Part shown: positions 16,754-26,288 of the stretch, in pieces
How positions within the stretch are numbered: position 1 is the stretch's first letter
How the letters are laid out: the number at the start of each line of letters is the position of its first letter
NCBI RefSeq assembly: GCF_046197875.1
Contig: NZ_CP166991.1
Location: 248,001-312,000, forward strand
Direction of reading: 5' to 3'
Length of the DNA: 64,000 nucleotides
Source: Methanobrevibacter_A acididurans
GTDB taxonomy: Archaea > Methanobacteriota > Methanobacteria > Methanobacteriales > Methanobacteriaceae
Made by a program: the position numbers and the translations under genes
The notes under the pieces: generated by a model
Seen by the model: only the letters and a program-made list of their open reading frames with translations
Told to the model about the DNA's origin: nothing
Database searches by the model: none

Positions 16754-18646
16754 ATGAAAGTTGTTGTTTGTCAAAATTGTGGAGCTAAATATCAATTAGA
16801 AGATGATGAAGATTTAAATGGTTTTGAATGTAGTATCTGCACAGGTAACTTAGAAGAACTTGCAGAATACCCAACAACTGAAGATTCATCACATAAAACT
16901 AAACAAACTCATTTTAAAAATAATTATAAAGATTTTAAGCTTGTTTACTGTGAAGATTGTGGATTAAAATATCGTTTAAATAGTGGGGATATTGTAGATG
17001 AATATGAATGTGTAAGTTGCGGGGGAAGATTAATACCTGTAGATGAAGAAGATCAAATGACACCCTCTCCAAAAATCTTAGAACCACCAGTATATGAAAA
17101 AACTGCCACAACCCCAGGTAAACGTCATGATATAAAGAAATTAAAAGCAGATTTAGAAGAATCTCGCCATGACTTAAAAGAATCCAATATTCAAAAACAA
17201 CTTATAGAACAAGAAAATAATGCAGAAACACCTATTGTTGATGCAGAATTAATCCCAAACGAAACCGTTTCAAATGAACCACCAATTCGTGAAGTGGAAT
17301 TAATCCCAGAAAAAAATCTAGAAGCCCCAATTCCTGAAGAAGCTGGAGAAGAACATAATCAAGAACAAATTAATAAGTCCTCACACTCCCTACCTGAAGT
17401 AGAACCTAAAAACACTTCAAATTACAATTCAGAATACTCTGAAAATATACTTAAAAAAAGTGTAAGGGTAGGTCCTAAAGGAAGAATTTCAGATGAATTA
17501 ACAGATTACTTAAGTAATCTAAATCAAGAATCTGAAACAATTCCAAAAGAGAATATTCAAACAAATAAAACAAAAGAAGTTAAAAAACAATCTAAACATG
17601 TTAAACATGAAGAAGCTTCAGCAAATGATCGCTATGCCTTAGCTTTATATAAATATCATGATGAATTAAAAAAACAAATGAAACAAGATTTTCTAGATAG
17701 TATTGCAGATTCTCATTATGGTGAAAATTCATTTGAAAAATTCTCAAACATGTTAAAAGATCAATTTAAAACTTATAGGGAAGATTTAACACATGCTCCT
17801 AAATTAATTCATACAGATATTAGAACTCCTGAAGGATATAAAACTAATAAACAAGAACTTATACCTCACCCAAATGAGGAAAATTTATCTTACCATATGG
17901 TTTACATAGTAACTGGTTCAGTTGTGGCTTTAATAGGTTTAGCTGATGTTCTGATTTCTGGTAGAACCATAAGCATATCTTTCATAACTTTAGGTATTAT
18001 AATAATTATTTATGGATTTTATAAACGTTATTCCTATGCGGATAATGAAGCTAGAGGTAGAATTATTCGTGCTAAACTATTAACTCTTCCTGAAGACTTT
18101 TATGTTTTATATTATGTAAGACCTCCTGAAGCCGGTAAAGGAATAAACCATGTTGTTATAGGTCCTACTGGAATATTTACAATTGTCACTCAAAAATATA
18201 ATTCTAAAGAGGATAATGGTAAAATCAAACAAGATAAGGAAAATTCATCTTTAATTGGTAAGTCTGGTTCATTAGAAGAATATTTATCTAGTAAACATAG
18301 TTTAAAAGTTGTATCTAACTTCAGAGATAAACAAACTCATTTTAAAGTAAATGATAGTAAAATTAAATTTGATACTAATAATAAGATTAAACAAGAAACA
18401 TTAAATTTAAATGAAAATTTATCACAATTTTTAGATGAAAATGGTTTACGTGGAATACATATAGAACCACTTGTTGGTTTTGTAAATAATGAAGTTGCAG
18501 TTATTAATGTAATTTTAACTAATGATGATTTATTCCTTGAAGAACTTTTATATAAAATCAAGCATGGTGAACGTAGAATTGATGATTTAACAATTCATAA
18601 AATTGCAGTTTTATTATCACAATACTCAGCAGAATGTTCATCATAA
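16754..18646 (+). CDS. Double zinc-ribbon, two-helix membrane protein with NERD-like domain (630 aa)
   Basis: Two zinc ribbons stand at the N terminus: Cys6/Cys9/Cys26/Cys29 and Cys66/Cys69/Cys86/Cys89. A long acidic, Glu/Pro-rich disordered stretch (about 95-290) follows, then two adjacent membrane helices near 382-402 and 408-425. The C-terminal domain includes INHVVIGPTGIFTIVTQKY, which resembles the core of NERD (nuclease-related) domains. The overall plan suggests a membrane-tethered nucleic-acid or protein sensor. The gene is separate from its neighbours, 107 bp in front by 164 bp of AT-rich DNA. Zinc ribbons and helices are certain; the NERD call is by one motif and should be checked. 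Confidence 0.65.
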   Translation: MKVVVCQNCGAKYQLEDDEDLNGFECSICTGNLEELAEYPTTEDSSHKTKQTHFKNNYKDFKLVYCEDCGLKYRLNSGDIVDEYECVSCGGRLIPVDEEDQMTPSPKILEPPVYEKTATTPGKRHDIKKLKADLEESRHDLKESNIQKQLIEQENNAETPIVDAELIPNETVSNEPPIREVELIPEKNLEAPIPEEAGEEHNQEQINKSSHSLPEVEPKNTSNYNSEYSENILKKSVRVGPKGRISDELTDYLSNLNQESETIPKENIQTNKTKEVKKQSKHVKHEEASANDRYALALYKYHDELKKQMKQDFLDSIADSHYGENSFEKFSNMLKDQFKTYREDLTHAPKLIHTDIRTPEGYKTNKQELIPHPNEENLSYHMVYIVTGSVVALIGLADVLISGRTISISFITLGIIIIIYGFYKRYSYADNEARGRIIRAKLLTLPEDFYVLYYVRPPEAGKGINHVVIGPTGIFTIVTQKYNSKEDNGKIKQDKENSSLIGKSGSLEEYLSSKHSLKVVSNFRDKQTHFKVNDSKIKFDTNNKIKQETLNLNENLSQFLDENGLRGIHIEPLVGFVNNEVAVINVILTNDDLFLEELLYKIKHGERRIDDLTIHKIAVLLSQYSAECSS

Positions 18647-18687
18647 AAAAATGGATTTAATAAAAAAAATTTTAAAGTGGATTAACG

Positions 18688-19191
18688 ATGAGTATACTAT
18701 CTTTTTTTCATAATCTTAAATTGAAACATTATACTAAAAATATTCAAAAAACTGTAAGGGAATGTGGAGTGAATCTTAGGGTTAATGGTCCTTCTATTGC
18801 AACATCTAACACTTATCTTGGAAATAATGTTAATTTTAATGGTATTCATATTCAAGGTAAAGGTAAAGTTAAGATTGGTGATAATTTCCATTCAGGTATT
18901 GAGTGTATGATCCTTACAGATAATCATAATTATGATAATGGTAAAGCTATACCTTATGATGAAACTATTATTAGTAAAAATGTTACTATTGAAGATAATG
19001 TTTGGTTAGGTAATCGTGTTAACATATTACCTGGTGTTACTATTCATGAAGGTGCTATAATTCAATTAGGAAGTGTTGTTGTTCGTGATGTTCCTAAGTG
19101 TGCTATAGTTGGTGGGAATCCTGCTACTGTTTTTAAATATCGTGATAAAGAGCATTATGAAAAGTTAAAATCTCAAGCTAAATTTCATTAA
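18688..19191 (+). CDS. Hexapeptide-repeat acyltransferase (LbH family, 167 aa)
   Basis: Repeated hexapeptide turns ([LIV]-G-x4 pattern) form a left-handed beta helix, for example IGDNFHSG, IEDNVWLGNRVNILPGVTI and GAIIQLGSVVVRDVP, with TDNHNYDNG containing the catalytic-type histidine. Such enzymes O-acetylate sugars of surface polysaccharides using acetyl-CoA. The last residues IVGGNPATVFKYR are standard for the family. It lies 41 bp after the zinc-ribbon/NERD-like gene and converges on the flippase gene, in the middle of a glycan locus, so a sugar substrate is the best guess. Third codon positions are unusually T-rich along its whole length. Confidence 0.87.
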   Translation: MSILSFFHNLKLKHYTKNIQKTVRECGVNLRVNGPSIATSNTYLGNNVNFNGIHIQGKGKVKIGDNFHSGIECMILTDNHNYDNGKAIPYDETIISKNVTIEDNVWLGNRVNILPGVTIHEGAIIQLGSVVVRDVPKCAIVGGNPATVFKYRDKEHYEKLKSQAKFH

Positions 19192-19221
19192 AAATAATAA
19201 TTTTTTATTTACTCTAAATTT

Positions 19222-20673
19222 TTAACTAATCATTTTTTTAAAGAATCTAATTTCTTCTATTTTTATACATTTCATTACAAATATTAAAGTGAAATATACT
19301 ATTACTCCAATTATTATTGTAATTAAAACATTTACTAATCCTATTGGGTTAATTAATTTAACTACTACACCCATTATGATTGCAGCTATAATAATTTTTA
19401 TAGTGGAACTTTTTTCATAAGGTAATTTATGATATTTTCTACTTTTATATGTTGTAATTGTAAATGTGAAAATGTAACATAGTAAGGTTACGAATGCTGC
19501 TCCAATGATTCCTAGAATTGGTACTAATAAAATATTTAATAAAATATTAGCTATTGCTGCTATTGTCCATAGTTTTCCTAAGATTTTTGTTTCTTTTTCT
19601 AATATTAAATAATTGTTAGTTATTCCGTAAACACCCATGAATATTGCACCTAAGCATACAAATGGTGTTACCAAGTATCCTGTGTTTGCAATGGTGCTGG
19701 TTGTTATAAGTAAGAGTAATGGTTTGCTTAAAACTGACATTCCTACAGCTGCAGGCACAGTTAATAATAAGTAATATTTCATACTATATCGCATATAATA
19801 ATCAACAGTTGCCATATCTCCTTTTTCATAATGTTCTGGAAGTATTGCTGGGAGTAAAACAGCAAATGGGGATAAAAACATTAATAAAACACTTCCTAAA
19901 GCATATCCTGGAGAATAACAACCAACTGCTGCTGATCCAAGTATGGTTCCAATAACATATTTATCACTTGAATCAACTACCCATGAAGATACATTATTTG
20001 GAATAGTTGGAATAGCAAAAGATAATTCCTCCCTCAAGTTTTTATATGAAGGCTTACCAATTCCAAGATATCCAACAACCATAATTAACATCATAACAAA
20101 GACTAATGCATATCCACTAAGTAAACCTAAAACAACAGTTTCAATATGATAACCTGAATACACAAGGAAAATACATAAAAAAACCCCAATATAACTTTGC
20201 AAAATCAAGAAAATACTATACTTCTTCATTTGCTGAAAAGTTCTAAAGAAAGTAATTAACATTAAATTCAAACAAGCAAAAAATGAAATCAAAGTAGTAA
20301 TATACAATACTCGTAAATTCCCATTAAACAAAGCATTAGCTATAGGTTGTCTGAATATCAAAAAACATCCACAAATAATCAAAGTAGATAACAAAGTAAC
20401 TGAAATCATACTATAAAAAGAACCCCTAATAGTATTCTTATCCTTCTCCGAAGATAAAAACCTAACCATAGTATAAGGTAATCCAAGATTAGCAATATTA
20501 GGAACCAAAGCAACAGTAGTAGTAACTTGAGCCCACATACCATACTCAGCAGTGGAAAAACTCTTAGTAATAATTGGTATGAAAATAAGACTACTTAAAC
20601 TAATTAAAATATTAGTAATACCAACTAAACCAATTCTCTGAACAAATTTAACATACTGACTCAAAACAAACAC
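19222..20673 (-). CDS. Polysaccharide flippase (Wzx/MATE-like oligosaccharide transporter)
   Basis: A protein of 483 residues with twelve to fourteen membrane helices. The N-terminal sequence GLVGITNILISLSSLIFIPIITKSFSTAEYGMWAQ is typical of the PST/RfbX branch, which flips polyprenyl-linked oligosaccharides outward. It is the last gene of a minus-strand series (NeuA-PseG, NeuB, GT, flippase), 17 bp after the GT stop, so it likely exports the nonulosonic-acid-bearing unit. Base use changes inside the gene: the 5' part is rich in codons ending in T (ATT, GGT, GTT), the 3' part in codons ending in A or C. Confidence 0.9.
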   Translation of the reverse strand: MFVLSQYVKFVQRIGLVGITNILISLSSLIFIPIITKSFSTAEYGMWAQVTTTVALVPNIANLGLPYTMVRFLSSEKDKNTIRGSFYSMISVTLLSTLIICGCFLIFRQPIANALFNGNLRVLYITTLISFFACLNLMLITFFRTFQQMKKYSIFLILQSYIGVFLCIFLVYSGYHIETVVLGLLSGYALVFVMMLIMVVGYLGIGKPSYKNLREELSFAIPTIPNNVSSWVVDSSDKYVIGTILGSAAVGCYSPGYALGSVLLMFLSPFAVLLPAILPEHYEKGDMATVDYYMRYSMKYYLLLTVPAAVGMSVLSKPLLLLITTSTIANTGYLVTPFVCLGAIFMGVYGITNNYLILEKETKILGKLWTIAAIANILLNILLVPILGIIGAAFVTLLCYIFTFTITTYKSRKYHKLPYEKSSTIKIIIAAIIMGVVVKLINPIGLVNVLITIIIGVIVYFTLIFVMKCIKIEEIRFFKKMIS

Positions 20674-20690
20674 ACCTAATAATCAAAACA

Positions 20691-22157
20691 TTAAATCTTT
20701 TTTCGAGGAACTTGCATAATATTCTTATTCAACAAAACATCCTCTAAAAGTTGCTCATCATAATTCTTAAAGAAGAAATCAGCATCATACTCTTCCAAAT
20801 CTAAATCCTTCAATTTATTAACCATATCATTAGGATTTCTAACTTTAACAACAATTTTCTTCTCAACTAAATCATCTAAATACTCAACACCAGGAACATC
20901 AACAATAAAAGTCTTACAATTAAAAGCCAAACCTTCATAAATTGCAGTAGAAAAAGCACCAACCTGATACTCAGATTCAGCAAATAATTTATATAACTCA
21001 GGTTCATTACTATCAATAACACTAAAATTATCTAAATTATCAGCCTCTACAAGTTTAGGATAATTCTCCTTCCAAGTACTATACTCTCCAGGATGTAATT
21101 TATAAATAAAATCATAACCATCTAAAGTACTAGCTAAATCACATGCAAATTCACTTAAATACTTCCCTATAACTCCTTGAGAAATAAAAAGTATCTGATT
21201 CTTCTTTTTAGAAACATCCTTATACTTTTTACTATTATCCTCAAAATAAGGAAAACCAACACTAAAAATAGCATGCTTCTTAATAGGATAAGCACTAGCA
21301 TCTTTCCAGTAATCCCCAAAACTTAAAATCTTATTAGGGAAATAAGCTATATGCTCATAAGTCCCACTTTTAAGAGTAATATTTTCACTAGGATAACTAT
21401 AACCTAAATGATACTTACTAATTATACCATGCTGTAATTCAATAACTTCAATACCTAAATCTTTACAAGCAGCAACCAAAGCTTTATTCTCATAAGCAAC
21501 AACAACATAGACTTGTTCAACTTTCTTATCATTTAATAATTCTTTATACTTTTCATACTCATACTGGAAATTAAGAATATGATTAGAAAAAATCTCAAAT
21601 AAATCAACTTCCACCCCAAAATGAGTATGAATTAAATTTTCAATAGACTGTATAGTTTCAGATTCTTTCTCAGTATACTCAATATTATGTGTTTTTTTAT
21701 AAAAATAAGAACCAAGTAAAATACGATCATTAAACTTAACCTTATCATCCTTTTTAATATAATGCTTATTTAAATAAGGAGAATCAAGAACTTCATAAGA
21801 TTTACCTAAATTCTCTAAGCTATCTCTTAAAAAATAACTATAAATATCCATATACTCCCCATTATTTAAAACTTTACGAGGATGATTAAAAATAAGAATT
21901 TCAAAATTATCTTGACCTTTAAAAGGATTGCAAAAAATACTATTCTTAATAAAAGGTAAGAAAGATTTAACTTTATCAAATAAACTAACACTAGCTTGCT
22001 GAGCACTACCAAATAAACCAAGTTTACGGGTTATTTCATAATAAAGATATAAACGTACAAGTTCCCAAGGATAAACATGTTGAATCATAATATAATTAAG
22101 ATTATACTCATTTTCCAATCTAAAAAATTCATCACAAACTTCTTTAACACTCATCAT
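20691..22157 (-). CDS. Sialyltransferase-like GT-B glycosyltransferase (488 aa)
   Basis: I recognise no precise family, but the C-terminal half carries marks of nonulosonic-acid transferases: IELQHGI (near 239-245), YKLHPGE (near 352-358, the HP motif) and FSTAIYEGLAF (near 398-408, the S/T motif followed by Glu). These are shared by bacterial sialyl- and polysialyltransferases and by related capsule transferases. Its position right after neuB and before the flippase supports transfer of the CMP-activated sugar. The spacing to neuB is 49 bp. The N-terminal half has no recognised motif. A glycerophosphotransferase-like capsule enzyme is the main alternative. Confidence 0.6.
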   Translation of the reverse strand: MMSVKEVCDEFFRLENEYNLNYIMIQHVYPWELVRLYLYYEITRKLGLFGSAQQASVSLFDKVKSFLPFIKNSIFCNPFKGQDNFEILIFNHPRKVLNNGEYMDIYSYFLRDSLENLGKSYEVLDSPYLNKHYIKKDDKVKFNDRILLGSYFYKKTHNIEYTEKESETIQSIENLIHTHFGVEVDLFEIFSNHILNFQYEYEKYKELLNDKKVEQVYVVVAYENKALVAACKDLGIEVIELQHGIISKYHLGYSYPSENITLKSGTYEHIAYFPNKILSFGDYWKDASAYPIKKHAIFSVGFPYFEDNSKKYKDVSKKKNQILFISQGVIGKYLSEFACDLASTLDGYDFIYKLHPGEYSTWKENYPKLVEADNLDNFSVIDSNEPELYKLFAESEYQVGAFSTAIYEGLAFNCKTFIVDVPGVEYLDDLVEKKIVVKVRNPNDMVNKLKDLDLEEYDADFFFKNYDEQLLEDVLLNKNIMQVPRKKI

Positions 22158-22206
22158 TTCAATTAAATCCTTCTACAAAATAATTAATATTTTTTTCATA
22201 AAAATT

Positions 22207-23259
22207 CTATTTAAACATATTAAAATCTAATAAATCATCTTCACAAATACGTACTTTAACTTCCCTACCTAAAACTAAATCAATCTTACTAGGTGAAATA
22301 CCACTACCTGGACGTTTAAATGTTAAATCATTAACATCAATAATTTCACCAACATCCATATCACGCTTAGCAACTATAGATCTACGAGCCTGAATTCGAG
22401 CAGCACCTTCACAATCAAGTGGAACCTTATCATATTGACCATTAATACTTCTAATAAATTCAATATTTTTAAAAAACTTCTTAACATCAGATGGATCCAT
22501 AGCATGATAATGATCATTACCTTTTAAAGTTTTATCTAATGTGAAATGCTTTTCAATAATTTTAGCACCATTTAAATAAGCAGTAGTGAGAACTAACATT
22601 TCATCATCAGGTTTAGTATGATCTGAATAACCAATATCATACTCAGGATAAAGATTTTTAAGATTTTTAATCATTAATAAATTAGCATCCTCATAATCTG
22701 TAGGGTAAGATAAAACACAATGCATAATACCAATATCCCTATTATCTTCATCTTCAATAGCTCGAATAGCTTCTGAAATCTCTTTAGTAGTTGAAGCCCC
22801 AGTAGAAATAATAATAGGTTTGTTTTTACGAGCAATAACCTTAATAAATGGAATATTTGTTAAATCAGATGAACTTATCTTATAAACACTCATAAATTCA
22901 TCTAAATATTCAACAGATTCAAAATCAAAAGGGGTTGAAAGAAACATTATACCAATACTATCACAATACTTGGCAATTTCATGGTATTCCTCACTACCGA
23001 ATTGATCAAACTTTTTAAACAATTCATATTGGGAAGTTGTTGGTTCTTCATTTAAATCCCAATAAGCTGGAGAATTCTTTGAAGCAATTGTATTCGCTTT
23101 ATAACTTTGAAATTTAACAGCTCCACAACCAGAATCTTTAGCTTCCTTAACCATTAATTTTGCAGCATCCATATTACTAATATTCATCTTTTTAGCTATG
23201 TCATAATAGTTAACACCAATTTCTGCAATTAAAAATGGTTCTTTATTGAATATGCTCAT
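22207..23259 (-). CDS. neuB: Nonulosonic acid synthase (NeuB family)
   Basis: The enzyme condenses phosphoenolpyruvate with a 6-carbon amino sugar to give a nine-carbon sialic-type acid. The NeuB barrel (about 1-275) has FLIAEIGVNY near the start, GAVKFQSYK, ISTGAST, YSDHT and IEKHFTLDKTLKGNDHYHAMDP with the metal-binding histidines. A C-terminal antifreeze-like SAF domain (about 287-350) holds ARRSIVAKRDMDVGEII and KRPGSGISP. The product (Neu5Ac, legionaminic or pseudaminic acid) cannot be fixed from these motifs. Its ATG overlaps the TGA of the upstream NeuA-PseG gene by four bases, so the two proteins are coupled. Confidence 0.92.
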   Translation of the reverse strand: MSIFNKEPFLIAEIGVNYYDIAKKMNISNMDAAKLMVKEAKDSGCGAVKFQSYKANTIASKNSPAYWDLNEEPTTSQYELFKKFDQFGSEEYHEIAKYCDSIGIMFLSTPFDFESVEYLDEFMSVYKISSSDLTNIPFIKVIARKNKPIIISTGASTTKEISEAIRAIEDEDNRDIGIMHCVLSYPTDYEDANLLMIKNLKNLYPEYDIGYSDHTKPDDEMLVLTTAYLNGAKIIEKHFTLDKTLKGNDHYHAMDPSDVKKFFKNIEFIRSINGQYDKVPLDCEGAARIQARRSIVAKRDMDVGEIIDVNDLTFKRPGSGISPSKIDLVLGREVKVRICEDDLLDFNMFK

Positions 23260-24935
23260 TGTTTAACATTTCTCCCTTTCTTTTCTTTTTCAAATTCTAA
23301 ATATTTCGGTTTAACAATTTTCATTAAGTTTTCAAAACCATGTCTAACATCAACATTTTTCATACGATTACTCATTTCCAGTCGTAAATCATAATTATAA
23401 ATAATATCATTAATAGTTTTAATTAAATCAGTTTCCTTAACTTCACTACCTAATCCTAAATTAATAAAACCATTTTCCACATTACCAAAAATGTGGGTTA
23501 ATTCTCGTTGATTTTGACAAAGACAAACACATGGAACTCCAATAGAAGCTATTTCATACATTGTTCTACCTGCTGAAGTGAAAATAATGTCTGCTGAAAT
23601 CATATATTCACTAATATTTTTAACATCTTCAAAGATTTCAATGTTATTATAATCTTGGAACTCTTTTTCAATTCCTTTTTTATCCATATACCCAAGTCCA
23701 AGAATAACTTTAACATTACCTTTAAAATCACTTTTTAAAATAGAATTTAAAGTTTTTTTAGTTAAATCATTTGGATCTGTTCCTCCAAATGTTAATAAAA
23801 TCTCTTTCACACTTGGATGGATTTCTTTATAAGGTTGATAATAGAATTCATCCTTTAAAATATAATAAAGATGACCACTGTATAAATTTTTAAGAGGTAT
23901 CTTATGCTCATATAATGCATCACAAACTACATCAGCATATTTCACTCCACCTCCTAAATCCTCAAAATTAAGAACAAAATAATCTTCATCTTTTAAACTT
24001 TTAATATAACTAGATGATGTGTTTAAAATATCATTTACTACAATATCCGGTTCATACTCCTTAATTTTACCTAGAATATTATCTTCTTTATGTGTAATGT
24101 ATGGGTAATTATAATTTTTAATTATATTAATCCCAATTTCTTTATTCTCATTTAATAAGAACATAACATCATGATTCACTAATTTAGATGCAATAGCTAA
24201 GCCACGGTAAATGTGGCCTGTGCCAATTTCATGAGAAGCATCAGTCTTAATAAGAATACGTTTTTTCATTAAAAGACGTTCTGCAACCCACCAATCCTCA
24301 TAATTATCAATATCAATACTTTCATGAGGACTTACAGGTATTAAATCAATTTTTTCACCTAATCGTGAATCTTCTTTAAGGAATTCTCTTTTTGTTGCAA
24401 AAATAGAGCCAGTTTCACGGTATTGTTTAGGTAAATACTGACGATTAACCCTTTTACTATATAAAGGATAAAATTTATCATCTTCAGTATCATAACCCCA
24501 ACTTAAATGCCTATCATCAACAACACTAATAACAGTATCATTACCCTCACAAAGCTTTTCAATAGCCTTATTCAAGGTACTGGTTTTTAAAAGAGGAGAA
24601 GTAGGTTGAAGAGTTATAACAAAATCATAAACAGTATTAAACTTTTCTTCTTGTTTAATTGTAGCATCATAAATAACAGGATCTAAAGGCACATTATCTT
24701 CTGCTAACTCTTTAGAACGTTTAATAACATCAGCACCAAACTTCTCAGCAATAAATTTAATCTCATCATCATCAGTACTAACAACAACATTATCAATATA
24801 CTCAGAAGAATTAGCATGGTTAATAGTATGTGCAATTAAAGGTTTATCATTCATCATACGAATATTTTTACGAGGAATACCTTTAGAACCTCCTCTTGCA
24901 GGAATAACCACTAAAATTTTATTATCCTTATACAT
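23256..24935 (-). CDS. Fusion of CMP-nonulosonate cytidylyltransferase (NeuA/PseF) and PseG-like hydrolase
   Basis: Residues 1 to about 222 form a complete CMP-sugar synthetase: VVIPARGGSKGIPRKNIRMM (the CTP loop), FVITLQPTSPLL and RETGSIFAT. From about 223 a second complete protein begins with its own methionine (MKKRILIKTDASHEIGTGH), a PseG signature, and continues through TFGGTDPNDLT to SAGRTMYEIASIGVPCV, a GT-B UDP-binding half. PseG removes UDP from the pseudaminic-acid precursor, so the polypeptide would cover the steps before and after NeuB. The gene leads the minus-strand glycan operon. No UDP-GlcNAc dehydratase, aminotransferase or acetyltransferase of the Pse pathway is seen here. 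Confidence 0.88.
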   Translation of the reverse strand: MYKDNKILVVIPARGGSKGIPRKNIRMMNDKPLIAHTINHANSSEYIDNVVVSTDDDEIKFIAEKFGADVIKRSKELAEDNVPLDPVIYDATIKQEEKFNTVYDFVITLQPTSPLLKTSTLNKAIEKLCEGNDTVISVVDDRHLSWGYDTEDDKFYPLYSKRVNRQYLPKQYRETGSIFATKREFLKEDSRLGEKIDLIPVSPHESIDIDNYEDWWVAERLLMKKRILIKTDASHEIGTGHIYRGLAIASKLVNHDVMFLLNENKEIGINIIKNYNYPYITHKEDNILGKIKEYEPDIVVNDILNTSSSYIKSLKDEDYFVLNFEDLGGGVKYADVVCDALYEHKIPLKNLYSGHLYYILKDEFYYQPYKEIHPSVKEILLTFGGTDPNDLTKKTLNSILKSDFKGNVKVILGLGYMDKKGIEKEFQDYNNIEIFEDVKNISEYMISADIIFTSAGRTMYEIASIGVPCVCLCQNQRELTHIFGNVENGFINLGLGSEVKETDLIKTINDIIYNYDLRLEMSNRMKNVDVRHGFENLMKIVKPKYLEFEKEKKGRNVKQ

Positions 24936-25203
24936 CTTTAAGAAAACCTTTTCCCTTTTTTAAATTTTAAAAAATAATTACTTTTCATATAAATTCATTA
25001 TATTCATAAATATATAACCATAGAATATTTATATTTTTTTTAAAAAAAGGATAAAAATCTTTTAAAAATTAAATATATTTAGTTTTAACTAAAATTTTAA
25101 ATATTTATTTAAACAAACAGAAATTACATTAAGAATTATAAAAATATTAATTACTATCTAATTATCAAAAAAAATAATAAATAAAAAAACGGTGTAAAAC
25201 AAA

Positions 25204-26256
25204 ATGAAAAATTTATCTAAAGAATTAGTTAGCAGAATAAATGATATTGCTGTACCTGTAAGAATAATGCACGTTTGCGGATCACATGAACATGCCATAA
25301 TGGAAAATGGGATAAGATCACTATTACCTGAAGAAGTAGAAATTGTTGCAGGACCAGGATGCCCAGTATGTGTAGTTCCATCAAGAGAAATAGATGAAGC
25401 ACTATCACTTGTAAATCGAGATGTAACAATCACAACATTTGGAGACATGCTAAGAGTTCCAGGATCCAACCAATCACTAGCAGATGCAAAATCAAAAGGT
25501 GCAGATGTAAGAGTAGTTTATGGAATAAACAATGCAGTAGAACTAGCAGAAAAAAATCCAGAAAAAAAAGTAGTTTTCATTGCAGCAGGATTCGAAACAA
25601 CTGCACCAACAACAGCATCAACAATACTAAACGAACCACCTGAAAACTTCTCAATCCTATCATGCCACAGATTAATACCACCTGCATTAGACTTCCTAAT
25701 ATCCTCAGGAGAAACAAATTTAAATGCACTAATCGAACCAGGGCATGTTTGCACAATAATAGGAACCAAACCATTCGATCATTTCTCAACAAAATATGGA
25801 ATACCGCAAGCAACAGCAGGATTCAACCCATTAGACATTCTCATGGCAGTTTACCTAATTCTTAGACAAATCAAAAATGATGACCCTCATGTAGATAATG
25901 AATACAAAAGAGCAGTAAGAGAAGAAGGAAACATAGTAGCTCAAAAAGCAATGGATGAAGTATTCACAGTAAAAAGTAGAGAATGGAGAGGATTTCCAAA
26001 AATGCCAAATAGTGTTCTTGAATTAAAAGATGAATTCACCCAATACAATGCAAGAGACATATACGATATAGAAGTAAAAGATGTGAAAGAAGCACCAAAA
26101 GGTTGTATATGTGGACCAATACTTCGGGGATTAAAAAGGCCAACAGATTGTAAATTATTCGGAAAATCCTGCAATCCAATGCACCCAATAGGAGCATGTA
26201 TGGTAAGTAAAGAAGGAACCTGTAACATAGCACACAGATACACTCCAAAAAATTAA
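25204..26256 (+). CDS. hypD: Hydrogenase maturation factor HypD
   Basis: HypD is the iron-sulfur scaffold on which HypC/HypE/HypF build the Fe(CN)2CO unit of [NiFe]-hydrogenases, which methanogens need for F420-reducing and other hydrogenases. Signature cysteines are present: HVCGSHEH (Cys25), GPGCPVCVVP (Cys53, Cys56) and a C-terminal cluster for [4Fe-4S], CICGP, DCKLFGKSCNP, GACMVSKEGTCN. The length of 350 residues is standard. A clear gap separates it from the divergent glycan operon. It may be co-transcribed with the phosphatase gene 32 bp downstream. Other hyp genes are outside the window. Confidence 0.95.
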   Translation: MKNLSKELVSRINDIAVPVRIMHVCGSHEHAIMENGIRSLLPEEVEIVAGPGCPVCVVPSREIDEALSLVNRDVTITTFGDMLRVPGSNQSLADAKSKGADVRVVYGINNAVELAEKNPEKKVVFIAAGFETTAPTTASTILNEPPENFSILSCHRLIPPALDFLISSGETNLNALIEPGHVCTIIGTKPFDHFSTKYGIPQATAGFNPLDILMAVYLILRQIKNDDPHVDNEYKRAVREEGNIVAQKAMDEVFTVKSREWRGFPKMPNSVLELKDEFTQYNARDIYDIEVKDVKEAPKGCICGPILRGLKRPTDCKLFGKSCNPMHPIGACMVSKEGTCNIAHRYTPKN

Positions 26257-26288
26257 AAATACATATTCCATAAAAAGGATATAAAACA

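Noticed and set aside
25158..25865. Several open frames of 66-103 aa overlapping hypD
   Set aside because: They are antisense or shifted shadows of hypD with hydrophobic, repetitive content and no start signals.
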